64,000 nucleotides of DNA from Alteromonas lipotrueiana (GCF_019249245.1 NZ_JAESDK010000001.1:124001-188000), one strand, 5' to 3'. Counted from the stretch's first letter, positions 36,002-46,436 are shown. Program-made: numbers and translations. The notes: generated from the sequence alone by a model not told the origin.

Positions 36002-36293
36002 TTGTAGCGTTTTGCCCCCGTTTGCTTTGCAACGTTAATATGGCATGTTGCAAATAGAGTGATGGGATACTGATAAAGTTTGCGGTGGTCTTGTGGCTGT
36101 TTTGCCTGAAAAGGCCTCGGCAAACTCATTACTGGTAAAAGTTTACCGCTACCATTGTTTATCCCGGGCCGGTTTATCTGTGCCCGCTCGCCGAAAAACA
36201 CAACGCAACCTGAGTTATATTGGCATTGGTTTATGTCTGGTAGGCCTGATAAAAAACGCCTTCAGTCCACCGCTGCATTGTGTTTCATAACAC

Positions 36294-36662
36294 TTATTCT
36301 AAGTTTTTTGGCTTGTCGGTGTAGGGCGGCCAGCCTAGCAGTTTGCCACCTAAAACATGCAGATGAATGTGATAGACACTTTGTCCGCCAAATTCGTTAC
36401 AGTTCATTACCGTCCGGTAACCTTCATGGTCAATACCCATTTCCTTAGCGACTTTGGCTGCCACAAAAGTCAAATGCCCTACCACTTCCCGATCAGCCTC
36501 GGTGATATCGTTGATGGTCGCAACCGGCTTTTTGGGAATCACCAGAAAATGTACCGGCGCCTGCGGATTGATGTCGTTAAACGCCAGACATAATTCGTCT
36601 TCATACACAATATCAGCAGAAATTTCGCCATTGATAATTTTGGTAAAAATGGTCTCAGACAC
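36294..36662 (-). CDS. hinT: HIT family nucleotide hydrolase HinT
   Basis: HinT is a purine nucleoside phosphoramidase of the histidine-triad family. The 122-residue protein carries the triad as HIHLHVLGG, preceded by GGQSVY, and the N-terminal TIFTKIINGEISADIVYEDE typical of the group. Length is normal. It is alone; uppP on the same strand lies upstream with a 46-base gap. Confidence 0.93.
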   Translation of the reverse strand: MSETIFTKIINGEISADIVYEDELCLAFNDINPQAPVHFLVIPKKPVATINDITEADREVVGHLTFVAAKVAKEMGIDHEGYRTVMNCNEFGGQSVYHIHLHVLGGKLLGWPPYTDKPKNLE

Positions 36663-36708
36663 AGCTAAGCTCCTTTTGCAAAATGAATAAACAAGAATTT
36701 ATACTGTA

Positions 36709-37509
36709 TCAGGCAAATACGAACCACAACAGCACTGAGCCCAATGCCAGCCGGTAAAGTACAAATGGCAGCATGCCAATTCGGGATATAAAGCTCAGGA
36801 ACAAATAGATACACAAATATGCACTAACAAAAGAAAAGCCCGCCCCATACAGCAACGCTAACCAATCGACAGCCTGGCCCGACGCAATAAGCTCAATAGT
36901 GGCTAATGTCCCGGCGCCAAGAATTACCGGAATCGATAATAAAAAGGAAAAACGAGCCGCGCTTTCTCGATCAAAACCCAGCATCAATGCTGCGGTCATC
37001 GTAATGCCAGAGCGTGAGGTTCCGGGTATTAACGCCATGGCCTGAGCTAAACCAATAATAATCGTGTCTTTGATTGATAATGCGGTCAGGGTTTTGCGAT
37101 GGCGGGCCGCCCGATCGGCGTACCAAAGTAATAAGCCAAAAACAATAGTGGTACAGGCAATCACCAAGGCCGAGCGCGCATACAGTTCAATCCAGTCTTT
37201 AAACATAAAACCGGCAATCACCGCCGGAATCGTCCCTATGGCGACAAACCAGGCCACCTTGCTGTCTTGCGTCTGCCTGGATGAAAAACCATGGCGAAAC
37301 CATGCCTGCACCATATTGCTAATATCATGTCGAAAATAAATAATAACGGCCAATAAACTGCCCACATGCACCGCTACATCAAATGCCAGCCCTTGACTAA
37401 CCCATCCCAAAAGTTCGGCGGGTAAAATTAAATGAGCTGAACTGCTTATGGGTAAAAATTCGGTAATGCCCTGAACAATCGCCAGAATAATAATTTCAAA
37501 AAGCGTCAT
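36709..37509 (-). CDS. uppP: undecaprenyl-diphosphatase UppP (BacA)
   Basis: UppP removes one phosphate from undecaprenyl diphosphate, recycling the lipid carrier of peptidoglycan and conferring bacitracin tolerance. The 266-residue membrane protein has the two family motifs: QGITEFLPISSSAHLIL near the N-terminus and ALIPGTSRSGITMTAALMLGF in the second half. It follows folK by 3 bases, so folB-folK-uppP form an operon, as in other gammaproteobacteria. Confidence 0.96.
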   Translation of the reverse strand: MTLFEIIILAIVQGITEFLPISSSAHLILPAELLGWVSQGLAFDVAVHVGSLLAVIIYFRHDISNMVQAWFRHGFSSRQTQDSKVAWFVAIGTIPAVIAGFMFKDWIELYARSALVIACTTIVFGLLLWYADRAARHRKTLTALSIKDTIIIGLAQAMALIPGTSRSGITMTAALMLGFDRESAARFSFLLSIPVILGAGTLATIELIASGQAVDWLALLYGAGFSFVSAYLCIYLFLSFISRIGMLPFVLYRLALGSVLLWFVFA

Positions 37510-37512
37510 CGC

Positions 37513-38013
37513 TTATACTTCTCTCCACGTGAAGTTTGCAGGCCATAAATGCTGACCTGTGTCATTAAATTGTTGCCATAGTTGGCGATAAGACTGACCT
37601 GTTACAGGATGTACTTCCTCTGGCTGTAACTCTGCTAAAGGTTTCAATACAAAAGCACTGTAAAGAATTTCTGCTCTGGGCAGCAGTACGGGTTCGCTGC
37701 ATACAAGTTGGTTATAAGTCAAAAGATCGAGATCCAGAGTGCGCGAACACCGCTTTTTTTCGGTATGGGTGCGTCCGTGCTCGCGTTCTATTTGTTTAAG
37801 GGTGTCGCTAACTTGCGCCACCGAAATGTCGGTATAAGCCAGCGCTACCCAGTTATAAAATGCGGAACCGTCAAAGCCAATTGCTTCACTTTCGTATACT
37901 GAAGAACAACTTAGATTAGCAAAATGACATTTTAGTGACAGTAAGCCTGTCCGGGTGTGTTTTTCTCTATCAATGTTTGAGCCAACACTGATAAGAATTT
38001 TATTATGTGCCAT
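37513..38013 (-). CDS. folK: FolK hydroxymethyl-dihydropterin pyrophosphokinase
   Basis: FolK transfers pyrophosphate from ATP to 6-hydroxymethyl-7,8-dihydropterin in folate synthesis. The 166-residue protein shows the N-terminal ISVGSNID, the pterin segment and the signature CSRTLDLDLLTYN with the Mg-binding Asp pair. Although the frame extends to 38127, translation should start at 38013, where TAATG joins the folB stop and folK start. FolB and FolK are successive enzymes, so the coupling is sensible. Confidence 0.92.
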   Translation of the reverse strand: MAHNKILISVGSNIDREKHTRTGLLSLKCHFANLSCSSVYESEAIGFDGSAFYNWVALAYTDISVAQVSDTLKQIEREHGRTHTEKKRCSRTLDLDLLTYNQLVCSEPVLLPRAEILYSAFVLKPLAELQPEEVHPVTGQSYRQLWQQFNDTGQHLWPANFTWREV

Positions 38014-38363
38014 TAGCGCGAAGCGGAAATAACTACAGTTACCGCCTGAGCGTCTGCCAGAATATTGGGTTTGGTAATCGCCAATGTGACCTCCTGCACG
38101 GCAAATGCATTTAAAATTGCATGACACAAACTATGACCTAACGCCTCAAGCAATTCGAAGGTTGCCCGGGTAGCATGCTGCTGAACAAATTCAGCCAGCC
38201 TGGCATAGTCGATAGTATCTGTAACGTTGTCACTACGTCGCGCCTGGCTAAGATCGGCTTTAATACTGACATCAACCAGCAGTGTGGTTTGCTGCGTGCG
38301 CTCCCAGTCGTAAACGCCAATTAAACTACTGACCTTCAAACCAGATATTGTGATTTCTTCCAT
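38013..38363 (-). CDS. folB: FolB dihydroneopterin aldolase
   Basis: FolB cleaves 7,8-dihydroneopterin to 6-hydroxymethyl-dihydropterin and glycolaldehyde. The 116-residue protein starts MEEITISGLKVSSLIGVYDWER and keeps TDTIDYARLAEFV, the Lys in AITKPN and the Glu in LLEALGHSLC expected in the active site. First gene of folB-folK-uppP; its stop overlaps the folK start. Confidence 0.94.
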   Translation of the reverse strand: MEEITISGLKVSSLIGVYDWERTQQTTLLVDVSIKADLSQARRSDNVTDTIDYARLAEFVQQHATRATFELLEALGHSLCHAILNAFAVQEVTLAITKPNILADAQAVTVVISASR

Positions 38364-38485
38364 ATGATGCTGTGAGCCCTAAAACAAAATGGTCGCATTA
38401 CGATACTTGCCAACCGAATTACTGGCGCATTTGTATACTTTTTAGTAGTGTGAGGCAAGTGTAACCTGAACCTTAACAGTATGAC

Positions 38486-39097
38486 ATGATCCCCATAATA
38501 ATTTTAATGACTGGCGTGGCGTATTTGTGTGGCTCGTTGTCAAGCGCGGTGGTGATATGCAAGCTCTATGGGCTGGCCGATCCCCGCACCGCCGGCTCAA
38601 AAAACCCGGGTACCACTAATGTTTACCGTCTGGGCGGACGTATACCCGCACTATTGGTGCTGGTTATGGATATTCTAAAAGGCACAGTACCGGTGTATTG
38701 CAGCTACTGGCTGGGTCTTGAGCCAGTGGCGTTAGGATTTGTTGCTATTGCCGCCTGCCTTGGCCATATATTTCCACTGTATTTTGGGTTTAAAGGCGGC
38801 AAAGCGGTGGCCACTGCGTTTGGCGCTATGTTGCCGGTAGGCCCTGAGCTGGCGGGACTGACTATACTCAGCTGGCTGGCAGCCTTATTTGTGTGGGGCT
38901 ATTCGTCGCTGGCCGCTATTATTGCAGTGATTCTGGCGCCCTTTTACACCTATTTTATAAAGCCTGATTACACCCTCCCCGTTGCCATGCTGGCGCTATT
39001 AATTATAGTGCGCCACAAGGCCAATATTCTGCGTTTATTTTCTGGCCAGGAACCCCGGGTGTGGGACAAGCGCGGTAAACTTAAAAATAGTAACTAA
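38486..39097 (+). CDS. plsY: PlsY glycerol-3-phosphate acyltransferase
   Basis: PlsY moves an acyl group from acyl-phosphate to glycerol-3-phosphate in the inner membrane, the first step of phospholipid synthesis. The 203-residue protein has five or six membrane helices and the three family motifs: [27 protein letters not shown] and [15 protein letters not shown]. Divergent from folB, the same arrangement as in E. coli. Confidence 0.95.
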   Translation: MIPIIILMTGVAYLCGSLSSAVVICKLYGLADPRTAGSKNPGTTNVYRLGGRIPALLVLVMDILKGTVPVYCSYWLGLEPVALGFVAIAACLGHIFPLYFGFKGGKAVATAFGAMLPVGPELAGLTILSWLAALFVWGYSSLAAIIAVILAPFYTYFIKPDYTLPVAMLALLIIVRHKANILRLFSGQEPRVWDKRGKLKNSN

Positions 39098-39114
39098 GCG
39101 CTCGCCCAGTCAAG

Positions 39115-40356
39115 TTACTGCTGGGTTTTAAGCGGAATTGTCAGACTTTCATTAAGCGCATCGGCGTTGCCATCTACAGGCTGTAAAATATTGAGGCCTA
39201 ATATGTGAGCCAATGCAGGGTAGACATCTATATTTTGAATCGTCTTTAATTGATAGTTGGTTTTAAATGCCGGACCACTTGCCACAAACAGCGCACCCAT
39301 ATCTTTATGTTCGGGTAAATACCCATGCCCACCCGGGCTAACTTTTTTATTGGCATTATCAACAAACCGATGCCCGGCCTTAGCCTGTAGTAAAATGTCG
39401 CCGCCACGCGTCTTATTACTCATCGCGTAGCGATTGCGTAGTTTTGAATCCAGCACAATTACGCCCGTTTTGTTTTGCTCAGTTAACCGCTGGTGCAAAG
39501 TGGTGATAGCCGTTTTCGAGGTATGTGGCCGGGCGTAAATATGCAGTTGAGCGCCTTCGTTTACCAGTTCAAAATCTTCACTGTTAATCTTTAGCTCGGG
39601 GACCAGAATATTATTGCTGTTGCTTACGTTCAGCATGCCATGGTCTGAAACCACCACCAAATTTACTGCAATCGGCAATTGTTGTAGCCGGTCATACAAT
39701 TGCCCCATAAGCGCATCCATTGTCTGAACTGCCTGATAAGTTTGGGGGCTATCAGGACCAAAATCATGGCTGGTGGTATCGACCAAAGAAAAGTATCCCG
39801 CCACAAATTGAGGTCGGGCAGGCTCAGGCAACTTTAACCAATCGATAATCTGATCAATGCGCTGTTGGTAACTGGCGTGTTTGGAATAATGATAATGATA
39901 GGTGGGAATCATTCCAAAAAATCGTGCGTCAGACTCTGGCCAAAAATAGCTGGCGGCTTTGCGGCCATTAAGCTCTACCAGAGTCCATAACGGAATACCC
40001 GACAACCAGCTGCTGTCTTTGTAGCCTTTGCCCATATGGTAGCGCGCATACCCCTTGTCGGTAAGTCGCTGTTTATCTAAAAAAGCATTATTAACTATGC
40101 CATGATTAGCTGGCACCAGACCGGTTACCAACGATAAATGATTAGGAAACGTATTGGCAGGAAAGACCGGGGTCATACGTTCAGCGCGCACCCCATTTTT
40201 GGCAATACGCCCAAGAGCGTTAGCGTCATGTTTTTCGATATAATCGTGGCGAAAGCCATCTAGTGAAATAAGCACCACATGTTGTTCTGGCGCTGCCAGG
40301 ACAACGTTGCTTAATCCGTAACTCAAACCTACCAACAACATGAGTATACGCACCAT
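39115..40356 (-). CDS. alkaline-phosphatase-superfamily phosphodiesterase (ENPP-like)
   Basis: A 413-residue exported enzyme of the nucleotide pyrophosphatase/phosphodiesterase branch of the alkaline phosphatase superfamily. A signal peptide precedes HVVLISLDGFRHDYI with the first metal Asp; the nucleophile Thr is in PVFPANTFPNHLSLVTGL; metal ligands follow in SLVDTTSHDFGPDS, VVVSDHGM and GGHGYLP. The substrate may be nucleotides or phospholipid headgroups. No Pho box is seen in the 100 bases upstream. It sits between plsY and tsaD, where E. coli has no gene, so it looks like a local insertion. Confidence 0.9.
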   Translation of the reverse strand: MVRILMLLVGLSYGLSNVVLAAPEQHVVLISLDGFRHDYIEKHDANALGRIAKNGVRAERMTPVFPANTFPNHLSLVTGLVPANHGIVNNAFLDKQRLTDKGYARYHMGKGYKDSSWLSGIPLWTLVELNGRKAASYFWPESDARFFGMIPTYHYHYSKHASYQQRIDQIIDWLKLPEPARPQFVAGYFSLVDTTSHDFGPDSPQTYQAVQTMDALMGQLYDRLQQLPIAVNLVVVSDHGMLNVSNSNNILVPELKINSEDFELVNEGAQLHIYARPHTSKTAITTLHQRLTEQNKTGVIVLDSKLRNRYAMSNKTRGGDILLQAKAGHRFVDNANKKVSPGGHGYLPEHKDMGALFVASGPAFKTNYQLKTIQNIDVYPALAHILGLNILQPVDGNADALNESLTIPLKTQQ

Positions 40357-40457
40357 TACTTAGCATCCTTTCGTTCACGCGGTATTGTATAAAACATCAG
40401 CATACACGCCGCCCCGGTTAATACGAGTGTCTTCAGCTTATTCGCTGTATATATGGG

Positions 40458-41471
40458 CTAAACCGCGGGTAGGCTGTCTAGTGCCCAGCGCGGTTTGGCC
40501 GAGGCTGAGAGTTCGGTAAACTGCCCTGCCTTCAAACGCTGCATGCCTGCATAGGCGATCATGGCGCCATTATCGGTACAAAATGCAAGACTAGGGTAAA
40601 ATACTTCTCCGCGTAAGTCAGACATCATCGCAGCCGTTTTTGTCCGCAAACGGGTATTCGCACTTACACCGCCCGCAATAACCAGCCGCTTCAGACCAGT
40701 GTGCTTTAGTGCCCGACGGCATTTTATCATTAAGGTATCGACCACCGCTTCTTCAAAAGCGTAAGCAATATTAGCCTGGGTCTGAGGTTGATTGTCGCTG
40801 GCGCGAATTGTATTGGCCGCAAAAGTTTTGAGCCCACTAAAGCTGAAATCCAGACCCGGACGGTCGGTCATCGGGCGGGGAAATTTATAATGGCCTGGTT
40901 CGCCTTGCTCAGCCATTTTCGCCAACAATGGTCCGCCAGGGTAATCGAGCCCTAACAGCTTGGCAGTTTTATCAAATGCTTCGCCAGCGGCATCATCAAT
41001 AGACTCGCCCAGCACCTCGTACTGACCAATGCCTGCCACCTTCACCAGCATTGAATGTCCGCCTGAAACCAGCAACGCCACAAAAGGAAACGCCGGGGGA
41101 TTGTCTTCAAGCATAGGCGCCAGCAAGTGGCCTTCCATGTGATGTACGCCTACCGCTGGCAAATTCCAGGCATAAGACAACGATCGCGCCACCGACGAAC
41201 CCACTAACAGCGCGCCCACCAACCCCGGTCCTTGTGTAAAAGCGATGCCGTCCAGCTCGTTTTTGGTGGTGTTAGCGTCGGCCAATGCTTTATTAATCAA
41301 AGGAATAATTTTTCGGACATGATCGCGGGAAGCCAGCTCTGGCACCACGCCGCCATAATCGGCATGTAGTTTTACCTGTGAGTAGAGCTCGTGCGACAGC
41401 AATCCGCTGGCATCATCGTAGACCGCAACGCCGGTTTCATCGCAAGAGGTCTCTATACCCAGTATTCGCAT
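40458..41471 (-). CDS. tsaD: TsaD tRNA threonylcarbamoyladenosine synthase subunit
   Basis: TsaD transfers threonylcarbamoyl to A37 of ANN-decoding tRNAs, with TsaB and TsaE. The protein begins [19 protein letters not shown] as in nearly all homologues, has the metal motif HHMEGH and the nucleotide-binding [13 protein letters not shown], and ends normally. The frame has an ATG at 41495, but the family start fits 41471. It is divergent from rpsU, the usual order in gammaproteobacteria. Confidence 0.95.
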   Translation of the reverse strand: MRILGIETSCDETGVAVYDDASGLLSHELYSQVKLHADYGGVVPELASRDHVRKIIPLINKALADANTTKNELDGIAFTQGPGLVGALLVGSSVARSLSYAWNLPAVGVHHMEGHLLAPMLEDNPPAFPFVALLVSGGHSMLVKVAGIGQYEVLGESIDDAAGEAFDKTAKLLGLDYPGGPLLAKMAEQGEPGHYKFPRPMTDRPGLDFSFSGLKTFAANTIRASDNQPQTQANIAYAFEEAVVDTLMIKCRRALKHTGLKRLVIAGGVSANTRLRTKTAAMMSDLRGEVFYPSLAFCTDNGAMIAYAGMQRLKAGQFTELSASAKPRWALDSLPAV

Positions 41472-41594
41472 AGTGTTAAGATCCGGTTGTTTCATTGATA
41501 GTGGGAAGGCGCTGAGTTTACCGTTATTGCACCGTAGTGGGAATGGTCATGCCGGTTTTTTAGTATAAATTGTTTATTTTTTGACAATTGCGGC

Positions 41595-41623
41595 TTTACA
41601 TTTGACAAGCGAATGATTAGAAT
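41595..41623 (+). promoter_or_regulatory. probable sigma-70 promoter of rpsU
   Basis: TTTACA at 41595-41600 and TAGAAT at 41618-41623 are spaced by 17 bases, 85 bases before rpsU. Two TTGACA hexamers nearby (41581, 41602) lack a well-spaced -10. Confidence 0.55.
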
Positions 41624-41707
41624 TTCGCACCATTTTTAACCCGGGTGCCCTTTTGTGTACAACATTTCGCCCCGGTTCAACATCAAAAATTTTGAGGTGA
41701 GAACTTA

Positions 41708-41923
41708 ATGCCCATCGTTAAAGTTAGAGAAAACGAGCCTTTCGACGTTGCACTTCGTCGTTTCAAGCGTTCTTGTGAAAAAGCCGGTGTTCTATCTGAA
41801 GTCCGTCGTCGTGAATATTTCGAAAAGCCGACTTGGGAACGCAAGCGCAAGAAAGCTGCAGCGAAAAAGCGTCACATGAAAAAGCTGTCTCGTGAAAACG
41901 CACGTCGCGTAAAACTCTACTAA
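41708..41923 (+). CDS. rpsU: 30S ribosomal protein S21
   Basis: S21 is a small basic protein of the 30S subunit needed at initiation. The 71-residue sequence [21 protein letters not shown] and the Lys/Arg-rich tail are nearly invariant in gammaproteobacteria. GAGGTGAG lies 8 bases before the ATG. It opens the macromolecular synthesis operon (rpsU, dnaG, rpoD). Confidence 0.99.
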   Translation: MPIVKVRENEPFDVALRRFKRSCEKAGVLSEVRRREYFEKPTWERKRKKAAAKKRHMKKLSRENARRVKLY

Positions 41924-41938
41924 GTTAGTGTTGGCTGT

Positions 41939-41962
41939 CAAAGGTGCTGTTAGGCACCTTTG
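41939..41962 (+). terminator. attenuator-like hairpin after rpsU
   Basis: CAAAGGTGC, TGTTAG loop, GCACCTTTG: a 9-bp stem followed by TCGTTTTAG. In E. coli a partial terminator at the same place keeps S21 in excess over primase and sigma factor; this is likely the equivalent. Confidence 0.7.
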
Positions 41963-42010
41963 TCGTTTTAGCAACCTGAGTTTTTAAATCTTACTGTCAG
42001 GTGTATAAGC

Positions 42011-42457
42011 ATGGCGCTAATTGATGATTTAAAGAACGCGCAAAAAGACGCAATGCGAGCCAAAGATAAAGTGCGGTTAGGCACTATTCGAATGGCTGTT
42101 GCAGCAATACGTCAGCGCGAAATCGATGAGCAGATCACCCTTGACGATGCTGCTATTCTGGGGGTTTTAACCAAAATGGTTAAACAGCGTCAGGATGCGG
42201 CTTCACAGTATGATCAGGCTGAACGTCCTGAGCTGGCAGAAACTGAGCGCAAAGAAATTGCGGTCATTGAAACCTTTTTGCCTCAGCCATTAAGTGACGA
42301 AGAGCTTAACGCGCTTATTGATGATGCTATGACCCAAACCGGTGCCACCGGCATGCAGGATATGGGTAAAGTAATGGGCTTTTTGAAGCCTAAAGTTCAG
42401 GGACGCACCGATATGGGCGCACTGAGCGGTAAAATTAAGGCCCGTCTGGCGGCCTGA
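42011..42457 (+). CDS. GatB/YqeY domain protein
   Basis: A 148-residue cytosolic protein of the YqeY family, whose domain also ends the GatB subunit of tRNA amidotransferase. The N-terminal LIDDLKNAQKDAMRAKDKVRLGTIRM and the ending MGKVMGFLKPKVQGRTDMGALSGKIKARL are standard. Its role is not established; a tRNA-related function is assumed from GatB. It lies inside the rpsU-dnaG-rpoD operon, absent there in E. coli but common in other gammaproteobacteria. Confidence 0.94.
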   Translation: MALIDDLKNAQKDAMRAKDKVRLGTIRMAVAAIRQREIDEQITLDDAAILGVLTKMVKQRQDAASQYDQAERPELAETERKEIAVIETFLPQPLSDEELNALIDDAMTQTGATGMQDMGKVMGFLKPKVQGRTDMGALSGKIKARLAA

Positions 42458-42539
42458 TATTCTGGATGCAACTGTCAATGGTTGCGTCCTTCCTTTAGCT
42501 TGTTAAAGTAGCTACACTTTTCTTATTTGAATTCTCTTC

Positions 42540-44318
42540 ATGGCCGGAAAAATACCACGGGATTTTATAGACGATCTGTTATCCAGAACCGATGTCGTCG
42601 ATATTGTCGATAACCGGGTCAAATTAAAAAAAGCCGGAAAAAACTACCAGGCTTGTTGCCCTTTTCACAACGAAAAAACGCCGTCTTTTACCGTCAGTCA
42701 GGATAAACAGTTTTATCACTGTTTTGGTTGCGGTGCTCACGGCAACGCAATTTCGTTTTTGATGGAATTTGATCGGCTTGAGTTTGTAGAAGCGATAGAA
42801 GAGCTGGCCCGTCATCACGGGTTGGAAGTTCCCCGTGAGCAAGGCGGACCGCCGGCCATGAGCGAGGCCAAAAAACAGCAACAGGAAGATGACTACGCGT
42901 TGATGGAAAAAGTTGCCCGTTTTTTTCAGCAACAGCTTCGCACCCACGATAAAAGTAATCGTGCTATTGATTACCTAAAAAGCCGCGGGTTGTCGGGCGA
43001 TGTGGTTAAGCAGTGGGAAATTGGTTTTGCGCCCAGCGAATGGGATGGACTGTTAAACAGTTTTGGCAACTCAGGCGACCGGGTACGTCAGCTTATCGAA
43101 TTAAAGCTGGTAAACCAGAATGACCAGGGCAAACGATATGACTTTTTTCGCGACCGGATTATGTTTCCAATACGCGATCGTCGGGGCCGCGTGGTGGGTT
43201 TCGGTGGTCGGGTGTTGCCTGATGAAAGTGGTCCAAAATATTTAAACTCGCCTGAAACCCGAATTTTCCATAAGGGACAGGAGCTGTTTGGCTATTATCA
43301 GGCCCGCCAGAAAAACCGTAGCCTTGAGCGAATGATTGTGGTCGAGGGCTATATGGATGTGGTGGCACTGAGTCAGTTTGATATCAATATCGCTACCGCA
43401 GCATTGGGCACCGCCACCACACTTGAACACTTACAGCTGCTCATGCGCTCTACCTCACATATTGTGTGCTGTTACGATGGTGACAACGCCGGTCGCCAGG
43501 CGGCCTGGCGCGCTCTGGAAAATGCTTTACCAGCCTTAAAAGATGGCGTGAAGCTGACTTTCTTATTTTTGCCTGATGGCGAAGACCCCGACACTATGGT
43601 TCGAAAAGTAGGCTCTCAGGCATTTGTCGAGTTGACTGACGAGGCGCTCCCGTTGTCTCGTTTCTTTTTTGAAAGCCTGCTGAAAAACCATAGAGTAGGC
43701 ACCCCCGAAGGCAAAATGGCACTAAAAGCTGCAGCGCAGCCTTTAATAGATACCGTGCTGGGCGAGAATCAAAAATTATTGTTACAGGAAGAGCTGGCAA
43801 AACATACCGGTGAATATGACCGTTTTCGGCTACAAACTGATATTGCTCAGGCGAACCGGCGGAGCGACAAGCCCGCTAACCAAAAATTTGAAGCGGTGCA
43901 CAAAACCCGTCAGTCACCGGTGCGAATGATGCTTCGGTTATTGTTGGATCAGCCCGCTTTAGCAAAAGAATGTGAAGATGTGATGCCGCAGGTTTTGTCC
44001 AACAGCGGTATTGCTGGAATGGCATTGTTACTCGATGTCCATCATTACTGTTACGAAAATCCTGCAGCAAAAACAGCTCAGGTTATTGAAAACTTCCGAG
44101 ACCATCCCCATTCTGCTGTCATCGCAAAGTTACTGCATCAGGAACATTTGATTAGTGAGCAGGACGCAAGCCGGGTTTATGCCGATAGTTTTGCCCGTTT
44201 GCTTGACTGGCATTTTGATAGCCGAATAGAAACGCTTATTTCCCGGTCACGAATGCAACCATTGACCCGCGAAGAGAAAGAAGAACTTAATTTGCTAATG
44301 AAGGAGCGCCAGGCTTAA
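42540..44318 (+). CDS. dnaG: DNA primase DnaG
   Basis: DnaG makes RNA primers for replication. The 592-residue protein has the N-terminal zinc ribbon (CCPFHNEKTPSFTV and HCFGCGAHG), the RNA polymerase domain with FFRDRIMFPIRDRRGRVVGFGGR, the TOPRIM acidic motif IVVEGYMDVVAL with CYDGDNAGRQAAWRA, and a C-terminal helicase-binding domain. Length is normal. The gene lies between yqeY and rpoD in the macromolecular synthesis operon. Confidence 0.98.
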   Translation: MAGKIPRDFIDDLLSRTDVVDIVDNRVKLKKAGKNYQACCPFHNEKTPSFTVSQDKQFYHCFGCGAHGNAISFLMEFDRLEFVEAIEELARHHGLEVPREQGGPPAMSEAKKQQQEDDYALMEKVARFFQQQLRTHDKSNRAIDYLKSRGLSGDVVKQWEIGFAPSEWDGLLNSFGNSGDRVRQLIELKLVNQNDQGKRYDFFRDRIMFPIRDRRGRVVGFGGRVLPDESGPKYLNSPETRIFHKGQELFGYYQARQKNRSLERMIVVEGYMDVVALSQFDINIATAALGTATTLEHLQLLMRSTSHIVCCYDGDNAGRQAAWRALENALPALKDGVKLTFLFLPDGEDPDTMVRKVGSQAFVELTDEALPLSRFFFESLLKNHRVGTPEGKMALKAAAQPLIDTVLGENQKLLLQEELAKHTGEYDRFRLQTDIAQANRRSDKPANQKFEAVHKTRQSPVRMMLRLLLDQPALAKECEDVMPQVLSNSGIAGMALLLDVHHYCYENPAAKTAQVIENFRDHPHSAVIAKLLHQEHLISEQDASRVYADSFARLLDWHFDSRIETLISRSRMQPLTREEKEELNLLMKERQA

Positions 44319-44570
44319 TAGGCACTTGCTTCGTGTCTTGGTTAAAAATCATGCCGCGAGCCTAGCAAATATAACCTATTTTCTGTTATACTGGTCAATT
44401 CGCTGCGAGTTTACGTAAAAGAAGCAGCGAGCATTTTTCAACCTATAAAACCCATCAGCGGTTCTGGCGGGTGCGGTAACAACACGACAGCAAGCACGAC
44501 TGCGCAGCGTATAGTGACGGCCCAAGTGTGCTTTTTTGCTTAATTAATAAATGTGAGAAGTGTAGGTTTT

Positions 44571-46409
44571 ATGGCGCAAAGCAAGCAATCTCAGATTAAA
44601 CTCCTGATTGCAAAAGGTAAAGAGCAAGGTTATTTAACTTTTGCAGAAGTAAATGATCACCTGCCGCAAGACATAGTTGATTCTGACCAGATCGAAGACA
44701 TCATCCGCATGATCAATGACATGGGTATTCAGGTCTCAGAAGCCGCTCCGGATTCTGATGAACTGCTCATGCAAGAGACCACTGCGGACGAAGACGCTGC
44801 TGAAGCTGCTGCCCAGGCACTAGCCACGGTAGAGAGCGAAATTGGCCGTACCACTGACCCCGTTCGTATGTACATGCGTGAAATGGGTACCGTTGAACTA
44901 CTTACCCGCGAAGGCGAAATAGAAATTGCCAAGCGTATTGAAGATGGTATTAACCAGGTTCAATGCTCGGTAGCTGAGTACCCTGAAGCAATAACGTATT
45001 TGCTTGAACAATGGGATTTATACGAAGCCGAAGAAATTCGCTTAAGCGACATTATCTCGGGATTTGTTGACCCTGATGACGACCGCGATATGGCGCCAAC
45101 GGCGACTCACATCGGTTCTGAATTGTCTGATCAAGAGCTAAAAGAAGAAGACGACGAAGACGACAACGACGATGATGACGAAGACGAAGATGAAGGTGGC
45201 GTAGACCCGGAACAGGCTCGCATGAAATTTGGCGAGCTTCGCGATCAGTACATCGTTGCTCGCGATGTTATTGAAACGCAGGGCCGTGCACACAAAGATT
45301 CGCGTAAGCAAATCGAAAAACTTAGTGAAGTTTTTAAAGAATTCCGTTTAGTTCCCAAGCAGTTTGATCGCATGGTAAGAAACATGCGTGACATGATGGA
45401 CAAGGTTCGTATTCAAGAACGTCTTATCATGAAGTACTGCGTGGTTAACGCTAAGATGCCGAAAAAGGACTTTATTAAGGCATTTGCTGGCAACGAAACT
45501 TCTACTGATTGGCTTTATGCTACTTTAAAGGGTGGCCATGGCTATAGCGACGATTTAAGTAACTTCAAAGAAGATATCGAACGTAGCATTTCTAAAATGA
45601 ATCAGGTAGAGCAAGAAACTGGCCTGGTCATCGCAGATATTAAAGACATTAACCGTCGCATGTCGATTGGTGAAGCGAAAGCGCGTCGTGCTAAGAAAGA
45701 AATGGTTGAGGCCAATCTGCGTTTGGTTATCTCAATTGCTAAAAAGTACACAAACCGTGGCTTACAATTTCTGGATCTGATTCAGGAAGGTAATATTGGT
45801 TTGATGAAAGCAGTAGATAAGTTTGAATACCGTCGTGGTTATAAGTTCTCAACCTACGCGACGTGGTGGATTCGACAGGCTATTACCCGCTCTATAGCGG
45901 ACCAGGCCCGTACCATCCGTATTCCGGTGCATATGATTGAAACCATTAACAAGCTGAATCGGATTTCACGTCAAATGCTACAGGAAATGGGTCGTGAGCC
46001 TAGCCCTGAAGAATTGTCTGAGCGTATGGTTATGCCAGAAGATAAAATTCGCAAAGTGCTGAAAATTGCCAAAGAGCCGATTTCTATGGAAACGCCTATT
46101 GGTGATGATGAAGATTCGCACCTGGGCGATTTTATTGAAGATAGCACCATTATTCAGCCACTGGACTCTGCCACTGGGGGTAGTCTTAAAAATGCCACTC
46201 AGGAAGTACTGGCCGGACTAACCGCGCGTGAAGCAAAAGTACTAAGAATGCGTTTTGGTATCGACATGAACACCGACCATACGTTAGAAGAAGTAGGCAA
46301 ACAGTTTGACGTTACCCGAGAGCGTATTCGTCAGATTGAGGCCAAGGCGCTGCGCAAGCTACGTCATCCTAGCCGCTCAGAGCAGCTGAAAAGCTTCTTA
46401 GACGAGTAA
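44571..46409 (+). CDS. rpoD: RNA polymerase sigma-70 factor RpoD
   Basis: The primary sigma factor, 612 residues. Region 1.1 ([22 protein letters not shown]), region 1.2 ([21 protein letters not shown]), a strongly acidic nonconserved insert near 180-210, region 2 with [19 protein letters not shown] and [17 protein letters not shown], region 3, and region 4 with [28 protein letters not shown] are all intact. The ATG at 44571 gives the family start [10 protein letters not shown]; a GTG six codons earlier is in frame. The 234 bases between dnaG and rpoD probably hold an internal promoter. Confidence 0.99.
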   Translation: MAQSKQSQIKLLIAKGKEQGYLTFAEVNDHLPQDIVDSDQIEDIIRMINDMGIQVSEAAPDSDELLMQETTADEDAAEAAAQALATVESEIGRTTDPVRMYMREMGTVELLTREGEIEIAKRIEDGINQVQCSVAEYPEAITYLLEQWDLYEAEEIRLSDIISGFVDPDDDRDMAPTATHIGSELSDQELKEEDDEDDNDDDDEDEDEGGVDPEQARMKFGELRDQYIVARDVIETQGRAHKDSRKQIEKLSEVFKEFRLVPKQFDRMVRNMRDMMDKVRIQERLIMKYCVVNAKMPKKDFIKAFAGNETSTDWLYATLKGGHGYSDDLSNFKEDIERSISKMNQVEQETGLVIADIKDINRRMSIGEAKARRAKKEMVEANLRLVISIAKKYTNRGLQFLDLIQEGNIGLMKAVDKFEYRRGYKFSTYATWWIRQAITRSIADQARTIRIPVHMIETINKLNRISRQMLQEMGREPSPEELSERMVMPEDKIRKVLKIAKEPISMETPIGDDEDSHLGDFIEDSTIIQPLDSATGGSLKNATQEVLAGLTAREAKVLRMRFGIDMNTDHTLEEVGKQFDVTRERIRQIEAKALRKLRHPSRSEQLKSFLDE

Positions 46410-46436
46410 GCTGGTTTAGTTTCAGTCTATCGTATT

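Noticed and set aside
36093-36290. A 65-residue plus-strand frame between the regulator gene and hinT
   Set aside because: No ribosome site, GTG start, no domain; probably chance.
40357-40457. Possible Pho box before the ENPP-like phosphodiesterase
   Set aside because: No pair of CTGTCAT-like repeats with an 11-base period was found.
41581-41607. TTGACA hexamers at 41581 and 41602 as the rpsU -35
   Set aside because: Neither has a -10 at 16-18 bases; TTTACA at 41595 with TAGAAT at 41618 fits better.
44319-44570. Strong internal promoter before rpoD
   Set aside because: TATACT at 44387-44392 could be a -10, but no acceptable -35 is found, so it is not listed as a feature.
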